Source: Oscarella lobularis (lineage: Eukaryota > Porifera > Homoscleromorpha > Homosclerophorida > Oscarellidae). From it: DNA of 64,000 nt. Below, piece by piece: positions 17,281 to 29,159 of this stretch; the first letter of the stretch is position 1; each line of letters opens with the position of its first letter. Under the pieces are notes generated by a model. That model worked only from the letters and a program-made list of their open reading frames with translations. It was not told the DNA's origin and did no database searches. Position numbers and translations under genes: made by a program. The stretch lies in assembly GCF_947507565.1 (NCBI RefSeq), contig NC_089180.1, forward strand, positions 3,410,001 to 3,474,000. The letters are read 5' to 3'.

Positions 17281-18480
17281 CCTTTGCCTTTGGGTCTTTC
17301 GCTGCTTGCGCCTCTGGTTTTTCGCCTCTAGTTTTTAATTATTTTAACGTTAAGAGTCGTCATCAGTGCATGAACAGCACCATTGAACTCCGTTCCTTGA
17401 TTGCACTGGATACGCTCAGTAAAGTTGTAGTAGGTGAGCGGCCACAGCTAAAGACGTCTTGCGGTGGAGCTGTCGAAGAGTTAGATACCGCCGAAAACAT
17501 TTAAAGCACTGTTGTTCTTTATTGTTGTTGCTAACAGCGCGCGCGTACGTAACCACGCGCAAGATCGATCGTGCTCTCTTGCATGGTTCCCCGTTCTCAC
17601 GCGACGAGCATGCCTGACGGACACCTCTTTCCAAAAAATCGATCATGGCGAATAGAAGTCGTTAAGCTGTCTTAGCGAACACCGTCGCGTTAATGATTAT
17701 CGGAATGGTGTGGTACTCGCCCATTCTTCTTGGCAAAACCTCGTTTGGTTCGTATTTTCGGACGTCGCATGGAGAACATCAGTTACTTTTGCTACTTCTC
17801 TTCGACTAATCCTTTCCCTTTATACAAGAGACCGATGGCAAGACTTTGAATTTCTATGCCTGCAGCTCTTTAGTGACGTAACACCTATTGATTTTTGTGT
17901 GTGTTTTTGGTCGTAGACTTCTCTTTCAAACAAGAGTTTTTGTGTATTAATTAATTAAATAATGAATAGTCCTTCTGTGTTTTTCCTTTAGACAGAGTAA
18001 GAAAATATCTTTGGCTGACTGAAAGTATGTACAGTACTGCCGACGTAAGAGTGACTCAATCAGTTTCGAATCAGTTTTGTATTTTCTTTATCAGATGCGG
18101 GATATCAGAAAAGAAGTACAGACGGCAGTCGTTGCTGTACGGATTCCTGCACTTAAATGTTTCGATTTTCCCACTCTCCTAAAAAGTGATAGTAAAAAAA
18201 ACTTTCTATTTGTAGCAGCGCAGTCGCAGGTCACTGCCAAACTTTTTAGCCTTATCGATTCTATTTGGCGAAGGCCACCCAGGCGACGTTTTAGAGATAG
18301 CTGGTGGTGACTTCTAATGTCGGAAAATGAGCATACGGAAATCGCAACGTAGTCGTAATTCTGCGAACTATTATGACGAGCATAGATTATGCATGTGTTG
18401 CTATTTGTCTTCAATCGCCTGCACTGTAGAGTAAGATTCTATAGTCTAAGGACAGCACGGTACGCATGACGTCACATACT
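17281..18480. other. No recognised gene (1.2 kb)
   Basis: AT-rich sequence with only short open frames lacking recognisable motifs. A plus-strand frame at 18077-18310 contains AQSQVTAKLFSLIDSIWRR but matches nothing I know. Confidence 0.45.
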
Positions 18481-18499
18481 GCACGCATATACATTATAC

Positions 18500-19596
18500 A
18501 CGCTACATACACAGTCACTTGGTATCACAATTGCAACTGGTGACAGAAAAGGATTCGCTATGCAACATCTCCACCCCGACCGCTTCAATATGCGCAACGG
18601 CGCAGAGGAATGACCTCTCTGGATCAAACACTTCGAATGCTTTCGAATCGCCACGGGCCTCGACAAAAAAAGGGAAAAGATCCAAGTCAACACCCTTCTC
18701 TTCCACGTAGGCAGAAAGGCTGAGGAGATTTTCAAATCGTTCAACCTGACTCAAGCGGGCGCCGACAAGTACGACACGGTGAAGCAGAAGTTTGAACACC
18801 ACTTCCTCCGGCAACGCAACGTCATTTTCGAACGAGCCGTCTTCAACCAGCGAGTCCAGCGCGACGGTGAAAACGCGGAGTCATTCGTTGCCCTCTTCAC
18901 GCTCGCCGAGCATTGCGCTTACGACGCCCTCCGCGACGACCTGATACGCGACCGCATTGTCGTGTGAATTCGCGACAACGAGCTATCGTGCAAGCTCCAG
19001 CTTCAAGCAGACCTCACCCTCAAAAGGGTTATCACGCAAGTGCGCCAAAATGAGAACATTCACGGCCAACAGCCCGTTGTCCGCGCTCAAGCGTCTATCC
19101 CGCACGCTGCAGCTGCTCTCGACGCGGTGGGTGTCTCACGCGCGGCACCCCTTTCTCGCGTGGGAACAACACGCCCCCGCTACAACAAGCCGTCTAGAAC
19201 GACGCACGCCGTCTCCTACGAGAGGGAAAAAAAGGCCCTGGATGGAGCAGACGAAGTACTGTGGCTGGTGTGGAAGATTCGCGACACATCCGCGTGACAA
19301 CTGTCCCGCAGTTAACGCCGATTGCGGACTCTGCGGCAAACATGGCCACTACGCCCGCGTTTGCCGCAGCGCACCCCCCGAACGCGAAACGGACACTCCT
19401 GAACCCGATTTGCGCTTGCTCAACGAAGTCTTTGAATAGGACGACGCTATATTCTTCGGTGATATACACTTCGACGACGTCACCGGCCATTCCCCGGATC
19501 AACCGTGACTCGTGCCTCTGCGAGTTGGCGCGGTTCCGGTGGTTTTCAAGATTGATTCGGTGCTGGCGCAACTGCTATCCCGGACTCTCAACGTCA
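18500..19596 (+). pseudogene. Ty3/gypsy-type gag and start of protease
   Basis: Pieces in several frames are read in order. Capsid-like segments come first (NTLLFHVGRKAEEIFKSF, FNQRVQRDGENAESFVALF, LAEHCAYDALRDDLIRDRI). A two-knuckle zinc region follows (CGWCGRFATHPRDNCPA and CGLCGKHGHYARVC). Last is a protease-like start, VPVVFKIDSVLAQ, in which the expected catalytic D-T/S-G is not kept. At least two stops and frameshifts are present. Homology ends at about 19596, where P-like relic D begins, so the element was cut by a rearrangement or insertion. No LTR was identified on the left. Confidence 0.8.
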
Positions 19597-19599
19597 AAA

Positions 19600-20016
19600 A
19601 ATGAAAGCTTAACCTCATGCCTTTTGCGAATAGCAGTGACGGGCAACGAAGCATCGTTTCTAGAGTATTCCTGTGAGTGGGTGAAGCTGGTAAGCAGAGG
19701 TGGCCTATTCGAAGTAAATGACGCTGGCTATCTTCTGTTTCGCACAATCGAGATTTCAACACGAGAACGGCTAGCGTTAATTTTGAAATTGCCAGCCACA
19801 AAAGAAAATCAAAAGCAAATAATAATAAGTAGTGTCTGTCTGAACGTCGTAAGTTATTGGAAACAGATTTCCGATAAATTAGGCTCAGATTGCCAAAGTG
19901 AGCTCCTGCGAGAATTGGTCGACCGTTGGCTCACTATCAGAGGGTTCTCATTAGCAAGACAGAGGATGGAATTCTACAAGCGGTTCAGCAAAACAAATGC
20001 ACCAAAAAACCATTAA
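19600..20016 (+). pseudogene. Second gene of P-like relic D (3' half)
   Basis: The coding frame shows FLEYSCEWVKLVSRGGLFEV and NDAGYLLF, then WKQISDKLG and WLTIRGFSLARQRMEFYKR, and ends at 20016. These are the C-terminal landmarks of the unknown second protein of elements A, B and C. The N-terminal half is missing. It is convergent with a P-like transposase tail that ends 27 bp away on the other strand, exactly as in A and C. Confidence 0.75.
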
Positions 20017-20043
20017 ATAAATATAGTAGAAAATTAGTAACGA

Positions 20044-20815
20044 TCAAACATATTCAATTGCTAATTTACGACGTGCTCTTTGATTTTTTCGCTTTGGAAT
20101 TGGTGTACCACCAGTAATATCGAAAAGTGGTTTTATTGGCCTTTTAGTGTTACCGCGCACGGGTTCGAGAGCAGCCGAAGCTTGTAAGCGAATTGTAATG
20201 AAATTGACGCACTGACGGATTGCTGTTTGCTCCTCCCTGTGACCGCTGCTTTCCAAAGTAAGCCTCTAGGGGATCTTGGCAAAATTTTTTACTGAGAATG
20301 AATTTTGCGCCGGGTATCTGAAGAAGGAACGAGAAAAGTTTTACAAACTACAGCACTGAAAAAAATGATGTGCTGAATATGCCTATGCACAAACTAAATT
20401 CAATGATATGCTAACCTGTCATCCGTTGCTCTTCGATCGTTTTTTTTGATAGCATCATCTTTTTTTTTTCAGCAGATAAAAACCCTTTCCGTTTGCGAAT
20501 ATCGTTCTCCCAGTCCGAAAGGTATCCCAAAAAGTCATTTTTTAATAACTAAGGATAAAGCTGCATTAAATCTTTTACATGTATTGTTACTTTTATATTT
20601 ACTTCAAATCTCGAATCCCTTTTGGAGGTGTACGGCTGCAAATCGGGCTTACGGCCACAAATCGAAGCCGAATGACATCTGACATTTATACAGTCGAAGA
20701 ATGTATCAAACATCTTAACAAACGTTGCCGTTTTTCTCGTATGTTCTCGATTAAAATAATTAAAAGCGGCTGGGACAGATGAGCTCAAGACAGGCAATCG
20801 TAACGCAATGTGCAT
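20044..20815 (-). pseudogene. P/THAP9-like transposase C-terminus of relic D
   Basis: Read leftward from 20815, the relic starts VLSSSVPAAF at the same exon boundary as exon 5 of element A, then FVKMFDTFFDCINVRC. A likely intron of about 40 bp begins at GTAAAT near 20620. The next pieces are FLGYLSDWENDIRKRK, PLEAYFGKQRSQGG and the tail RLQASAALEPVRGNTKRP, ending at 20044. Several frame breaks are present. Everything upstream of the boundary near 20815 is lost. Confidence 0.75.
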
Positions 20816-21043
20816 GTAGGTAGAGCATTTTTGCTAGTAGGCATGCATACTTGAGCTGCAAGTCGCCCGAGGCGCAACAACCAACCCTGCAGGGGCAACA
20901 GGCGCCGTCGCCTTGGCCGCAGTCATAGGCCTGCGGAACGGCAGAAACGCGTTTGCTCGCTTTGCCTGGGTTTGCTTTATGGTATATCTCTCAACTACAC
21001 AGTACATATTCTAATAAACACACAGACAGGGGCACTAGGGGGT
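20816..21043 (-). other. Junction between P-like relic D and the LINE 3' tail
   Basis: There is no open frame of note. The 180 bp to the left of the LINE ORF end is probably the LINE 3' untranslated region, since the LINE reads leftward; its 3' end would then mark the break in relic D. Confidence 0.35.
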
Positions 21044-22243
21044 TTAGAGGGAATGGTGTGTGGTGAAGCACCTTACATCTACAGGGGAGGGGGAGGGGAG
21101 AACAGGGGAATGATGGGTGGGGATAATTAGTTCTACTTTATTAAAAATTATTCGTGAGTTTGCTCTTTGTAGGCAGACCGCTAGACGCTTGCTCCAGTAG
21201 TTGATGAATCCGTTGCGATCATTCATAAAGTCGACCGACGGGCGCCTCGCGATCTGGTGGAAGAGGCTAGCCGCCGTGGGACTCCACCGGCCAAAAACTT
21301 CGACGACGACGGGCTTGAAAAGATATCCCAAAGACGTGGCGACTTGCAGGTACTTTTCGTCCTTTGTCTTATCTCTGTGCGCCGCCGCGTATCCATTCTC
21401 CTGAGCGCTGCTCGTGACGACTGCTTCGCTAAGCGGGTGGATTACACTGATGTCAAGCAGAAGCTTCTTGCCGTTCTCGAAATTATATATTCCGATGTCC
21501 GGGCGTTTCTTGTCTTGGAACTCTCTTTCCTGTTCCAGCTCAACTCGGTAGTTAACCGACCTGAGCATCTGCTGCCACGTATGCTGCAAGCTATCGTGGC
21601 GCCGTATAGGACCGCCATCCTTCGGGCACGTCAGGAGGTGGTATCCATCTGCAACTGACTCTGCTCCGCAGTTGCACCGTCGGATTTGGCGCAGCAATGG
21701 AATGTCTGCCCCCAGTCGAAGAAGAGCCGCCGTCTGGAACTCGGCATTGGTAAACGACAAATCTTTCGACTGAGGGAGCGCATCCAGCCACGCTCCCGAG
21801 ATTGGTCCTCCGGCGCTTCGGAGTCTTGCCTGCGACGCCTTGTCAAGCGATTCTAGTAGTCGTCCAAGCTCCACTTCCTGGCAGGACAGATATTTTTGGA
21901 GCTTAAGGTGTTTTTCAGGAAGAGAAGCTAGAGATGGAAATTCCGCTGCGATTTTCGGCGAAGTCCAACTTAATGAGCGCAGCGCGTCGAAGACATATCC
22001 GTTGAAAAGGCTGTCCGAATTCCCAATCAGAACGTCCGGTAGAGACGACATCAGCTGTAACCGATTAGGTAGCAACTTCAAGGTCGCTGCCCATGACGCG
22101 ACGAATGCACAAGGCGAGACTGCTGCTGCGGACGATAAGCCAAAGCCTCCTTGTGCGATCTTGATGCGAACCTGTCGGACTTGAGACGGCGAGAGATTGC
22201 TAGTGTTGCTGCATGTCGCGAGTGGAGGCGCAGATTGCAGCAA
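21044..22243 (-). CDS. Non-LTR retrotransposon (REL type) C-terminal half
   Basis: This is a 399-codon uninterrupted frame, the C-terminal part of an R2/NeSL/Utopia-like LINE protein. It shows RIKIAQGGFGLSSAAAV and FVASWAATLKLLP (thumb-side region). A zinc knuckle follows (CNCGAESVADGYHLLTC, C-x-C-x8-H-x3-C). The restriction-like endonuclease is RPDIGIYN ... KKLLLDISVIHP, with the PD-(D/E)xK pattern as PD...LDIS. The ending is FGRWSPTAASLFHQIARR and a basic tail. The reverse transcriptase is absent: the copy is 5'-truncated near 22243, as usual for LINEs. A smaller piece of a related element is at 35790-36066. Confidence 0.88.
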   Translation of the reverse strand: MLQSAPPLATCSNTSNLSPSQVRQVRIKIAQGGFGLSSAAAVSPCAFVASWAATLKLLPNRLQLMSSLPDVLIGNSDSLFNGYVFDALRSLSWTSPKIAAEFPSLASLPEKHLKLQKYLSCQEVELGRLLESLDKASQARLRSAGGPISGAWLDALPQSKDLSFTNAEFQTAALLRLGADIPLLRQIRRCNCGAESVADGYHLLTCPKDGGPIRRHDSLQHTWQQMLRSVNYRVELEQEREFQDKKRPDIGIYNFENGKKLLLDISVIHPLSEAVVTSSAQENGYAAAHRDKTKDEKYLQVATSLGYLFKPVVVEVFGRWSPTAASLFHQIARRPSVDFMNDRNGFINYWSKRLAVCLQRANSRIIFNKVELIIPTHHSPVLPSPSPVDVRCFTTHHSL

Positions 22244-23849
22244 AAGTCGTTATTGTGCTAGATCGGTGCGGTCTCTCGGCGGGGGTGCATCGTTTTTGGC
22301 TGGCGTTAAAAGCGTTAGAGGTAGCAAACGCAACGACTCCGCGCTCGGAGGTGTGGGCGGCATCTTGGTCATCGCTGTTGAGGCCTGAGGCGTAGGCCGC
22401 TGCGCTGCATCACCATCCCGACCAGCGTTTCACAGCGTGGCTAAGACGCGGACTAACAAAGAGTTTCAGTATTCGCGATGGCGGTCCAGCCGTCTCGCGA
22501 GCCCGAACCGGGCGCAATCTTCCGTCGGCGCTCAAACATCCAGCTGTCGTAGATGACAACCTAGCGAAGGAGGTTGCGGCAGGCCGATTAGTGAGCCCGG
22601 TAGGCATTAGTAAATTTTGTTACGTATAGAGCTGGTGAACCAAGCGAGGCATTTCATTATTTAGTGACGAACTGCCCGCCAAAATTTTGATGGGCACCAT
22701 TGTGTCGAATATTCACCGTTGCATCGATCTGTTGCAAAGTACCGCTTTGCTGCTACTGTACAAGAGAAAGTTCTTGGATATCAAACACGCCATGTAATTC
22801 GTTACGAGGCTCTTCTTCATAATACGTGATTTTAATTAAGCGCAATCGTTTTGAGCATTTACTTGAAAATGGCTTTAACAATTCAATGCGAAAAATGCTT
22901 GAAGTTTCCCAGAGCACTACTCGTCGTTGTTCAGGCTGTTACAGTATGTCAGTTCGCCAATCTTACGCCAACCTGGCAAACTCTGACATTAACGAAGAAC
23001 GAACGCAGCGACAAATTTCTTTCGGTTTTATATCGAAACTGCGGCAAAAAGACGCGGAGGCTTCGAAGTTAGTCGCGTTGTCGCCGATAAACGGCAAGCG
23101 ATGTTGCGCGATCATATGGCGGGAATAAAAGAAGGAAAATTACTGCAGGAGCTCACATTCAGAAATATAGAAACGACGTTGTGAAAAGATTTTACGGGAC
23201 TTTGAGAAACTGAGTTTAATGCCCTTTCCGAATATTTCTATTTTTAGATCCTTAAAATACTTAAATGCTATTTTCAGTTTCTATAAGCGATGTCACGACA
23301 GCATCCAATTTTGTATAAGGGCTCGCTGACGTTAATCGCGTTTAACTTAGGAACATCCCGTTTCAAGTGAAACGGTTAATTTTAGATAATAAAGGATCTC
23401 CTCTTTCTCCTCCTCCTTATATTGTTTTTGTTCACCGTGACAGAGGATCTGTCAGTGGAAAAATGACCCCCCAAAAAAGAGGTCCGGGGGGGTCATTTTT
23501 CTACTCTGGAAAAGGAGTCCGCTGTCATAACGAATGACCCGCAGGTAACGTACGCCCGCTGGCTACCTCCGCCGGCTACGCCCGCCGATCAGTTGTTTCT
23601 TTTCGGCATCGAGAGACGTCGAACGTTGCTTTGTCATCCAAGACTTGAAGTAGCAGGCGCAGCATTAGATGGAGTCGGCTGAGTGGGAGTTAGGCGTGAG
23701 CGCACGCGCATGCACTACCGTTGACCGCGTGCCCTCCCTCTCGAGTAGACATGGCTAGCGAACAAAACAGCAGCGACAACAGCGACTGCGATGGTACTAA
23801 ACAGCCGTACACTATATATATCAGGATTAGCTAAGTCCATTTCTGCAAA
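22244..23849. other. No recognised gene (1.6 kb); GGGTCATTTTTC repeat near 23460-23530
   Basis: No conserved coding sequence is seen. At 23460-23530 an inverted arrangement of GGGGGTCATTTTTC and GAAAAATGACCCCCC occurs. The same words recur at 26745-26835, suggesting a small interspersed repeat family. Its full borders could not be fixed. Confidence 0.5.
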
Positions 23850-25364
23850 CCGTCTTCAGAAACCCCATCTGCTTTCGACTACTTGTCAGCAACTTTTTTG
23901 TACTTGACGGAGGGTAAATACCCTTCTGAAACAACGAAAGATCAAAAGCGACAGGTACGACGGAAAGCACATAATTATGTTGTGGAAGAGGGAGTGATGT
24001 ATCAGCTGAAGAAAAAAAAAGGAAGGGTATGTCGGTGTTTACTCTGTACTCATGCACATTTACTGCTTTGTTAGCAAGTGAAGCTTAGGTACATCCACTC
24101 TCTTGAAGAGAGAAACAAAATCGTGAAAGGCTGCCACGCGAATTTGCTCGCTGGTCATTTTGGCGTAGCCAAAACCGTGGCCAGAATCACTGATCGTCAC
24201 ATTTGGAGTGGAATCGTTGCAGATGTGAAATCGTTTGTAAGAAGAATTATGTATTTTACAGCTTTCCGGAACTTTCCCACAGGTACGGTCGTGCGACACA
24301 TGCCAGCGCGGTAACAAGGTACCTATCACTGGCGTACCGGAAATGCACCCTGTTCCTGTAACTTTGCCGTGGAAGAAAATTGGCATCGATCTCATTACGA
24401 TGCCTCGATCGTCTTCGGACGGATGGTGCTACATTTTGAGTATTGCGATTACTTTACGAAGTATGCCGTTGCCGTTTCCTTGAAGGACAAGAAAGCTATC
24501 AGCGTTGCTGAAGAACTTTACAAGGCAGGACTGTCATCACATACACTTGCCCGTTGTCAAGGTTTCTTTAGATTTTTATGTCATATGGGGTTCCAGACGA
24601 AATTGTCTCTGATAACGGAACAGAATTTAAGAACGAAGTTCTAAACAAGATTTGCGATTCCATGGACATAAAAAGAATTTTCACTACCCCTTATCACCCA
24701 CAGGTTCTTATTTTATAAAATAAATTATTAGCAATTGATGTAATATTAGGGAAACGGGTTAGTTAAAAGACTAAATCAAACGCTAGAAACGACCCTAATG
24801 AAACTGGCTGAAGGTCACACGACGTCATGGAGTGCATATCTGTCTTCGGCAGTGTACGCTTACAACACATCTGAGCAGTCGTCAACAAAGAACACCCCGT
24901 TTGAATTGATGTTTGGGCGTGCTGCAAAACTACCATATGATTTCGGGATAAGCAATACGCTCTCCGACGACGACGAGAACAATGACGACGCTGATGACTC
25001 AGAAGTACTTGACTATTTACGACGAAAGCGGGCAGAGGACATTACCGACGCGAAGAAAAATATCGATGATGCTCAGCGTCGTCAAAAGATTCAATACGAC
25101 AAAAAGCACGCCAAGACCACCTCTTTTGAACCGGGAGACGAAGTGCTAGGGAAGGACATTCTGCGAAAACGAAGGGCGGGCGGCAAACTAGACTTTAGGT
25201 TTAAAGGGCCGTACGTTGTACAGAAGGACATGGGGAAAAAGGTGTTCTTGCTACGTCGGGGCGCTGAGGAAAGGCGTGTTAAAAGCTATAACATGAAGCT
25301 CTACGTGAGACGAGATAATGACGTGAGTTGGTGGTCACATCCTAAAACACATTTAAGTGGGTGA
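23850..25364 (+). pseudogene. Ginger1/KRBA2-like integrase (DDE recombinase)
   Basis: Spliced pieces give FLYLTEGKYPSETTKDQKR, then (after a 48-bp GT-AG intron, 24027-24074) RYIHSLEERNKIVKGC and HANLLAGHFGVAKTVARITD. Next come the zinc-binding CDTCQRG, WKKIGIDLI (first catalytic Asp), DEIVSDNGTEFKNEV (second Asp), and TTPYHPQ joined across a 46-bp intron (24704-24749) to GNGLVKRLNQTLE. The family has Glu at the third catalytic position (NGLDERFNQ); here it is Lys. At least two frameshifts lie between 24240 and 24600. The C-terminal part is an open 189-codon frame with chromo-like basic/acidic features. Genes of this type occur in Ginger1 DNA transposons and as host KRBA2-like proteins. Confidence 0.82.
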
Positions 25365-25685
25365 CTGACTTTCTGTATGCAGACGGCGTCATCAACGGAT
25401 ACTGAATCAACTCTTTCGGAAAATGAACGCTCCCACGAAATTGCCTCAGGCAAGATGTTTCACAACGCTTCAATGTTACCAATAGCTTAATACATTATAC
25501 TTTTTAGTCGCTTTGCAAGTTAGAGAAACACCTTTGCAAGTTAAAGAAACACCTCCTAAAGAAACACCACCTACTGCCGTGGACGCTGTCGCATGCAACT
25601 GACGTCGCATTTGCTCTAAGAAATCAAATTGCGCGTGCAGGATCGCCAAGAAGGAATGCGGGGAATTCTGTCATCCTAATGTACA
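25365..25685. other. Linker between integrase and Ulp1 domain
   Basis: This stretch contains TTTCTGTATGCAG at about 25370-25382, a good splice acceptor, and a small repeat AGTTARAGAAACACC (twice near 25529-25566). It probably carries one or more introns of a single integrase-Ulp1-PHD gene, but the exon structure could not be settled. Confidence 0.4.
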
Positions 25686-26507
25686 TCCTGTGGCAACCAA
25701 CCTACGAACGATATTCCTATAGTGGTGCTAAGCGACAACGAATGCGGAGAAGTCGCAATTCCAAGCGCTAAGGAAGTCATGCATAAAGCTGTGTTTGGAT
25801 ATGCTCTAAAGGACAGCGATGTGGACGTTCCGAGTGGAACGTGGCTTGGTTGTGACACCATCACTGCTTTTCAGCGTCTACTACAAAACTGCCATCCTTA
25901 CATTGATGGCTTGCAAGATGTCTTGTTAAGCCAAACAAATGGCTTTGACATCATTCACTCTCAATTCAAGTACTACAGGTTGCCACTGGGTCACTACAGT
26001 ATATGCAATATAAATTCCTCCGACGGTGTCATCAATTGGTATGACAGTTTACATTGCAACCCTGGAGAAAAGGCACAGGAAACAATTGCTAGCATCATCC
26101 ACAGCGCTAGAAATGAAATAGTCATCAATGTCATGAACGTGCAGAGACAGCAAAACGGAAGTGACTGCGGGGTTTTTGCATTAGCTTTTGCAACTACTCT
26201 GTGTGAGGGGAGTGATCCAACGGAGATGGCGTACGACCACAGCAAAATGCGCAGTCATATGGCATCTTGTTTTGATGCCTTGGAGCCGCAACCATTTCCT
26301 GTTGTTAAACAGACGACTAGAAGAAAAACAGTCCTGAAAAGCGTGGCATATAAAATCTATTGTCAATGTCGACTGCCTGCAAAGGGTAAAATGATTTGCT
26401 GCTTGAAATGCAAAAAATGGTTTCACTGCGCTTGCGTCATGGTGAAGAAAGAGGAAGCGGAAAAAATGCGATGGAGTTGCGCTGACTGTTGCTTAGGTTA
26501 TCAGTAA
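25686..26507 (+). CDS. Ulp1-like cysteine protease with C-terminal PHD-like finger
   Basis: The open frame shows SGTWLGCDTITAFQRLL, then the C48 catalytic triad in order: His in LPLGHYSICN, Asp in NWYDSLHC, and Gln and Cys in RQQNGSDCGVFALAFA. A C-terminal finger follows (YCQCRLP, then CCLKCKKWFHCACV, then WSCADC), matching the PHD zinc-ligand pattern. All catalytic residues are present. The position directly after a KRBA2-like integrase, on the same strand, matches Ginger1 elements reported to carry Ulp1 or OTU proteases and PHD fingers. Such proteases may process SUMO or the element's own protein; this is inferred. The start is set by a stop just before CTSCGNQP; the true start is probably a splice site. 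Confidence 0.82.
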   Translation, partial: SCGNQPTNDIPIVVLSDNECGEVAIPSAKEVMHKAVFGYALKDSDVDVPSGTWLGCDTITAFQRLLQNCHPYIDGLQDVLLSQTNGFDIIHSQFKYYRLPLGHYSICNINSSDGVINWYDSLHCNPGEKAQETIASIIHSARNEIVINVMNVQRQQNGSDCGVFALAFATTLCEGSDPTEMAYDHSKMRSHMASCFDALEPQPFPVVKQTTRRKTVLKSVAYKIYCQCRLPAKGKMICCLKCKKWFHCACVMVKKEEAEKMRWSCADCCLGYQ

Positions 26508-27395
26508 GACTGTGTTGAGTAGGACAAACATTCGTTGTTGTTGGTACTGATTCCCGTTTTGCTCGTTCTTTGGTTTCTCTAATTAAACACATATTCGGCG
26601 ATAAGAAACGTTCCTGAAAACATGGACAATAACACAAAAATTCGTGCAAAAAAGTGGTCTAAGAATACCACTCAGCTTAATCAAAAGCCCTATTAAGTTT
26701 GATAAGGGCCATAGAAAAGGGACACCGTTTGGGAGGAGGGGGAGGTCATTTTTCCATGGAAAAGTGACCCCTCCCGGGTCATTTTTCCATGGAAAACTCA
26801 CCCGGGGGGTCACTCGTTTAGGGGGGTCAAAATTTTCATGACAGATCAAACAAAGTCTGTTTTAACAATACTAATAAAAATTCAGCTAGTGAAAAATTTA
26901 TAAAATTTGGGGCAGCTAACAATAATTGTTATATAATCTCCATTTTTTTCTTAGGCTTTGACAAGATGTTTAATTAAAAACTTTACAGATAAAAATAGTC
27001 TATCTTTTGTTTAACCTAACGCGCTCACTTACTAGTAGTACTGCCAAGCGAATCTACGAATCGATAGGAAGGACCACGCCTACCTAACGACATTTCTCGT
27101 CGTAAACAAAGAGGTGACGCCCCTTCTCAGCTGTGACACATTTCAAGCTCTAGGGCATGTGAAGATCAATTTCAGAAGAGATTGGCCTTTTCGTTAGGCC
27201 CTTTCGCTGCGTTAGTGCTTTATTTCATAGTCAAATTAACATTGCGATAGTCAGTTTTTCATCGCCAATCCAGGTATTTAATAGGATCTCACACGCCGAC
27301 GCAGCATGTGCCTTGCATAAACGAATCACTATGCTTATTGAAGTGTACCGGACTTCTGTGTGTTGTCGATTGATCGTCTATGTGTAATTCCCCGC
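26508..27395. other. No recognised gene; GGGGGTCATTTTTCCATGG inverted repeats
   Basis: At 26720-26835 there are several alternating copies of GGTCATTTTTCCATGGAAAA and CCCCYCCCGGGTCA, forming local hairpins. They are related to the words at 23460-23530. The remainder is AT-rich and featureless. Confidence 0.5.
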
Positions 27396-29159
27396 AAAAG
27401 GACAGCGCGCTATGGCAACATTCTCAACGTTAGAGACGGGACATTCGATTACGTTCTAACTCGATGCGAGATCTACGCGCAACATACTTCCGTTCAAATA
27501 CTACGTTGCCGCGACGAATGATCCAACAGGCAAAAAGCTTTCATCGAAAAAAGTACTGCTTGTAATGCATAACAAAGCCAAGGAGATTCCACGAGGAGCA
27601 GCATCGCTAATCATTACGAGAAAAAACGAAGCCTATCGACTTTGGTTTATAGTCGTTCCGGACGTCGTGACATCACTGCTCAGAAAGTCGACTTGCGTGC
27701 CATGACATGAACTTGATCAAAATTAAGAATAGCAACAATAATCTAGCAGTTGGCGATGTTGAAGAAATGGATAAGCCGACATCGAAATTGAAAATTTCAG
27801 CCGCACAAGACAAGATAGCACGAGACCCAGTCTTTAAAGCCCTTCTTGGATGTTTTTGGAGGACTAAGAGCTATTCCGGGCGAATATAAAATCAGCATCA
27901 GCGAAGATGCAGTCCCGCAAATGATACCACCGCGAAAAATCCCTACGCCAAGCAAGAAGCCGTGAAACAAGAGCTTGACCGAATGCAAGCACTGAACGTC
28001 GTCACACCAGTGACCAAACCTACCGATTAGGTGAACTCAATGGTAGTGTTTGACAAACCGTCCCGAAAAGTGCGAATTTTTGTGGACCCGCCACATTTGA
28101 ATTAAGTTATAAAGAGGTCGCACTATTCCTTGCCAACATTCGACGATACCTCGTCTCTATTGCACCGCGCAAAAGTTTTTTCAATTTAATTAATTAAGAC
28201 GCAAAAACTGGATTCTGGCATGTTCTTCCGGCTGAGGAATTGAATTTATTGACGACGTTTAACACGCCATCAGAAAGATATCAATGGTTGCGTATGACAT
28301 TCGGTATTGCCTCTGCATGCACCAGAGGAATGGCAACGTCGAATGCACGAAATTATTGAAGGATTACGTGGAGTAGAAGTTATTGCAGATGACTTTCTTA
28401 TCATCCAATATGGGGACACCCGGGAGGACGCGATAAGGGACCATGACGCAAACCTCACGAAATTCTTACAACGAACTCGGGAGAAGGGACAAAAACTCAA
28501 CCCGGAGAAGACCAAACTTCGACGTACTGAGGCCATTTTCGTTGGCCACGAGTGGGCAAACAGGGGAGTCGCACCAGATCCAAGGAAGATCGAAGCGATC
28601 ATAAAAATGCCGACGCCTGCGTCGAATATTGGGAATGGTGAATTATTTGGCAAAGTTCTTGCCTCGACTCTCAGACGTAAGTGCTCCACTACGCCAACTC
28701 GAAAAGAAAGGAACCGACTGGAAGTGGACAAGAGATCACGGTAAAGCCTGGACAGAGATCCAGACACTAGTCGCAACCGTATAAACTCTAGCGTATTTTG
28801 ATCTGGCAAACGAAATTACAATCCCGTGCGATGCTTCACAAAATGGGCTTGGTGTTGCCATGATGCAGGAGGGAAGCCCGGTCCATTACGCTTCGAAAGC
28901 ACTTACAGCTGCGGAAAGAAACTACGCTCAGATCGAAAAAGAGCAACTCGCAATAGTCTTTGCGTGCGACCGACTTGACCAAAACCTGTACGGGAGAAGG
29001 AGCATCGTTGTAGAATCAGATCACAAGCCGCTTTCAACCATTATTCGGAAACCGATTTTCACAGCTCCAACGCGACTTCGCAGAATTATATATCAACTAG
29101 CGATTTTTTTCACGATCTGCAAATGTAAACTGAATGACACACTCGTAAGAAGGACGTAG
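27396..29159 (+). pseudogene. Ty3/gypsy-type pol relic: protease, reverse transcriptase, RNase H
   Basis: Homologous pieces are found in order. A protease C-terminal part (KLSSKKVLLVMHNKAKEIP) is followed by the RT N-terminus (YKISISEDAVPQMIPPRKIP, VKQELDRMQALNVV). The RT fingers and palm follow (YQWLRMTFGIASA and GVEVIADDFLII, where the usual Y-x-DD is ADD). The thumb side has GQKLNPEKTKL and IFVGHEWANRGVAPDPRK. RNase H begins ITIPCDASQNGLGV and includes ALTAAERNYAQIEKEQLAI. Numerous stops and frameshifts occur (for example TAG near 28027 and TAA near 28105). The integrase is not present and no LTR was seen. Confidence 0.88.

Noticed and set aside
18500-18560. Primer-binding site of the gypsy element at TGGTATCAC/TGGTGACAG
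   Set aside because: No LTR end could be recognised beside it, so the assignment is unsupported.
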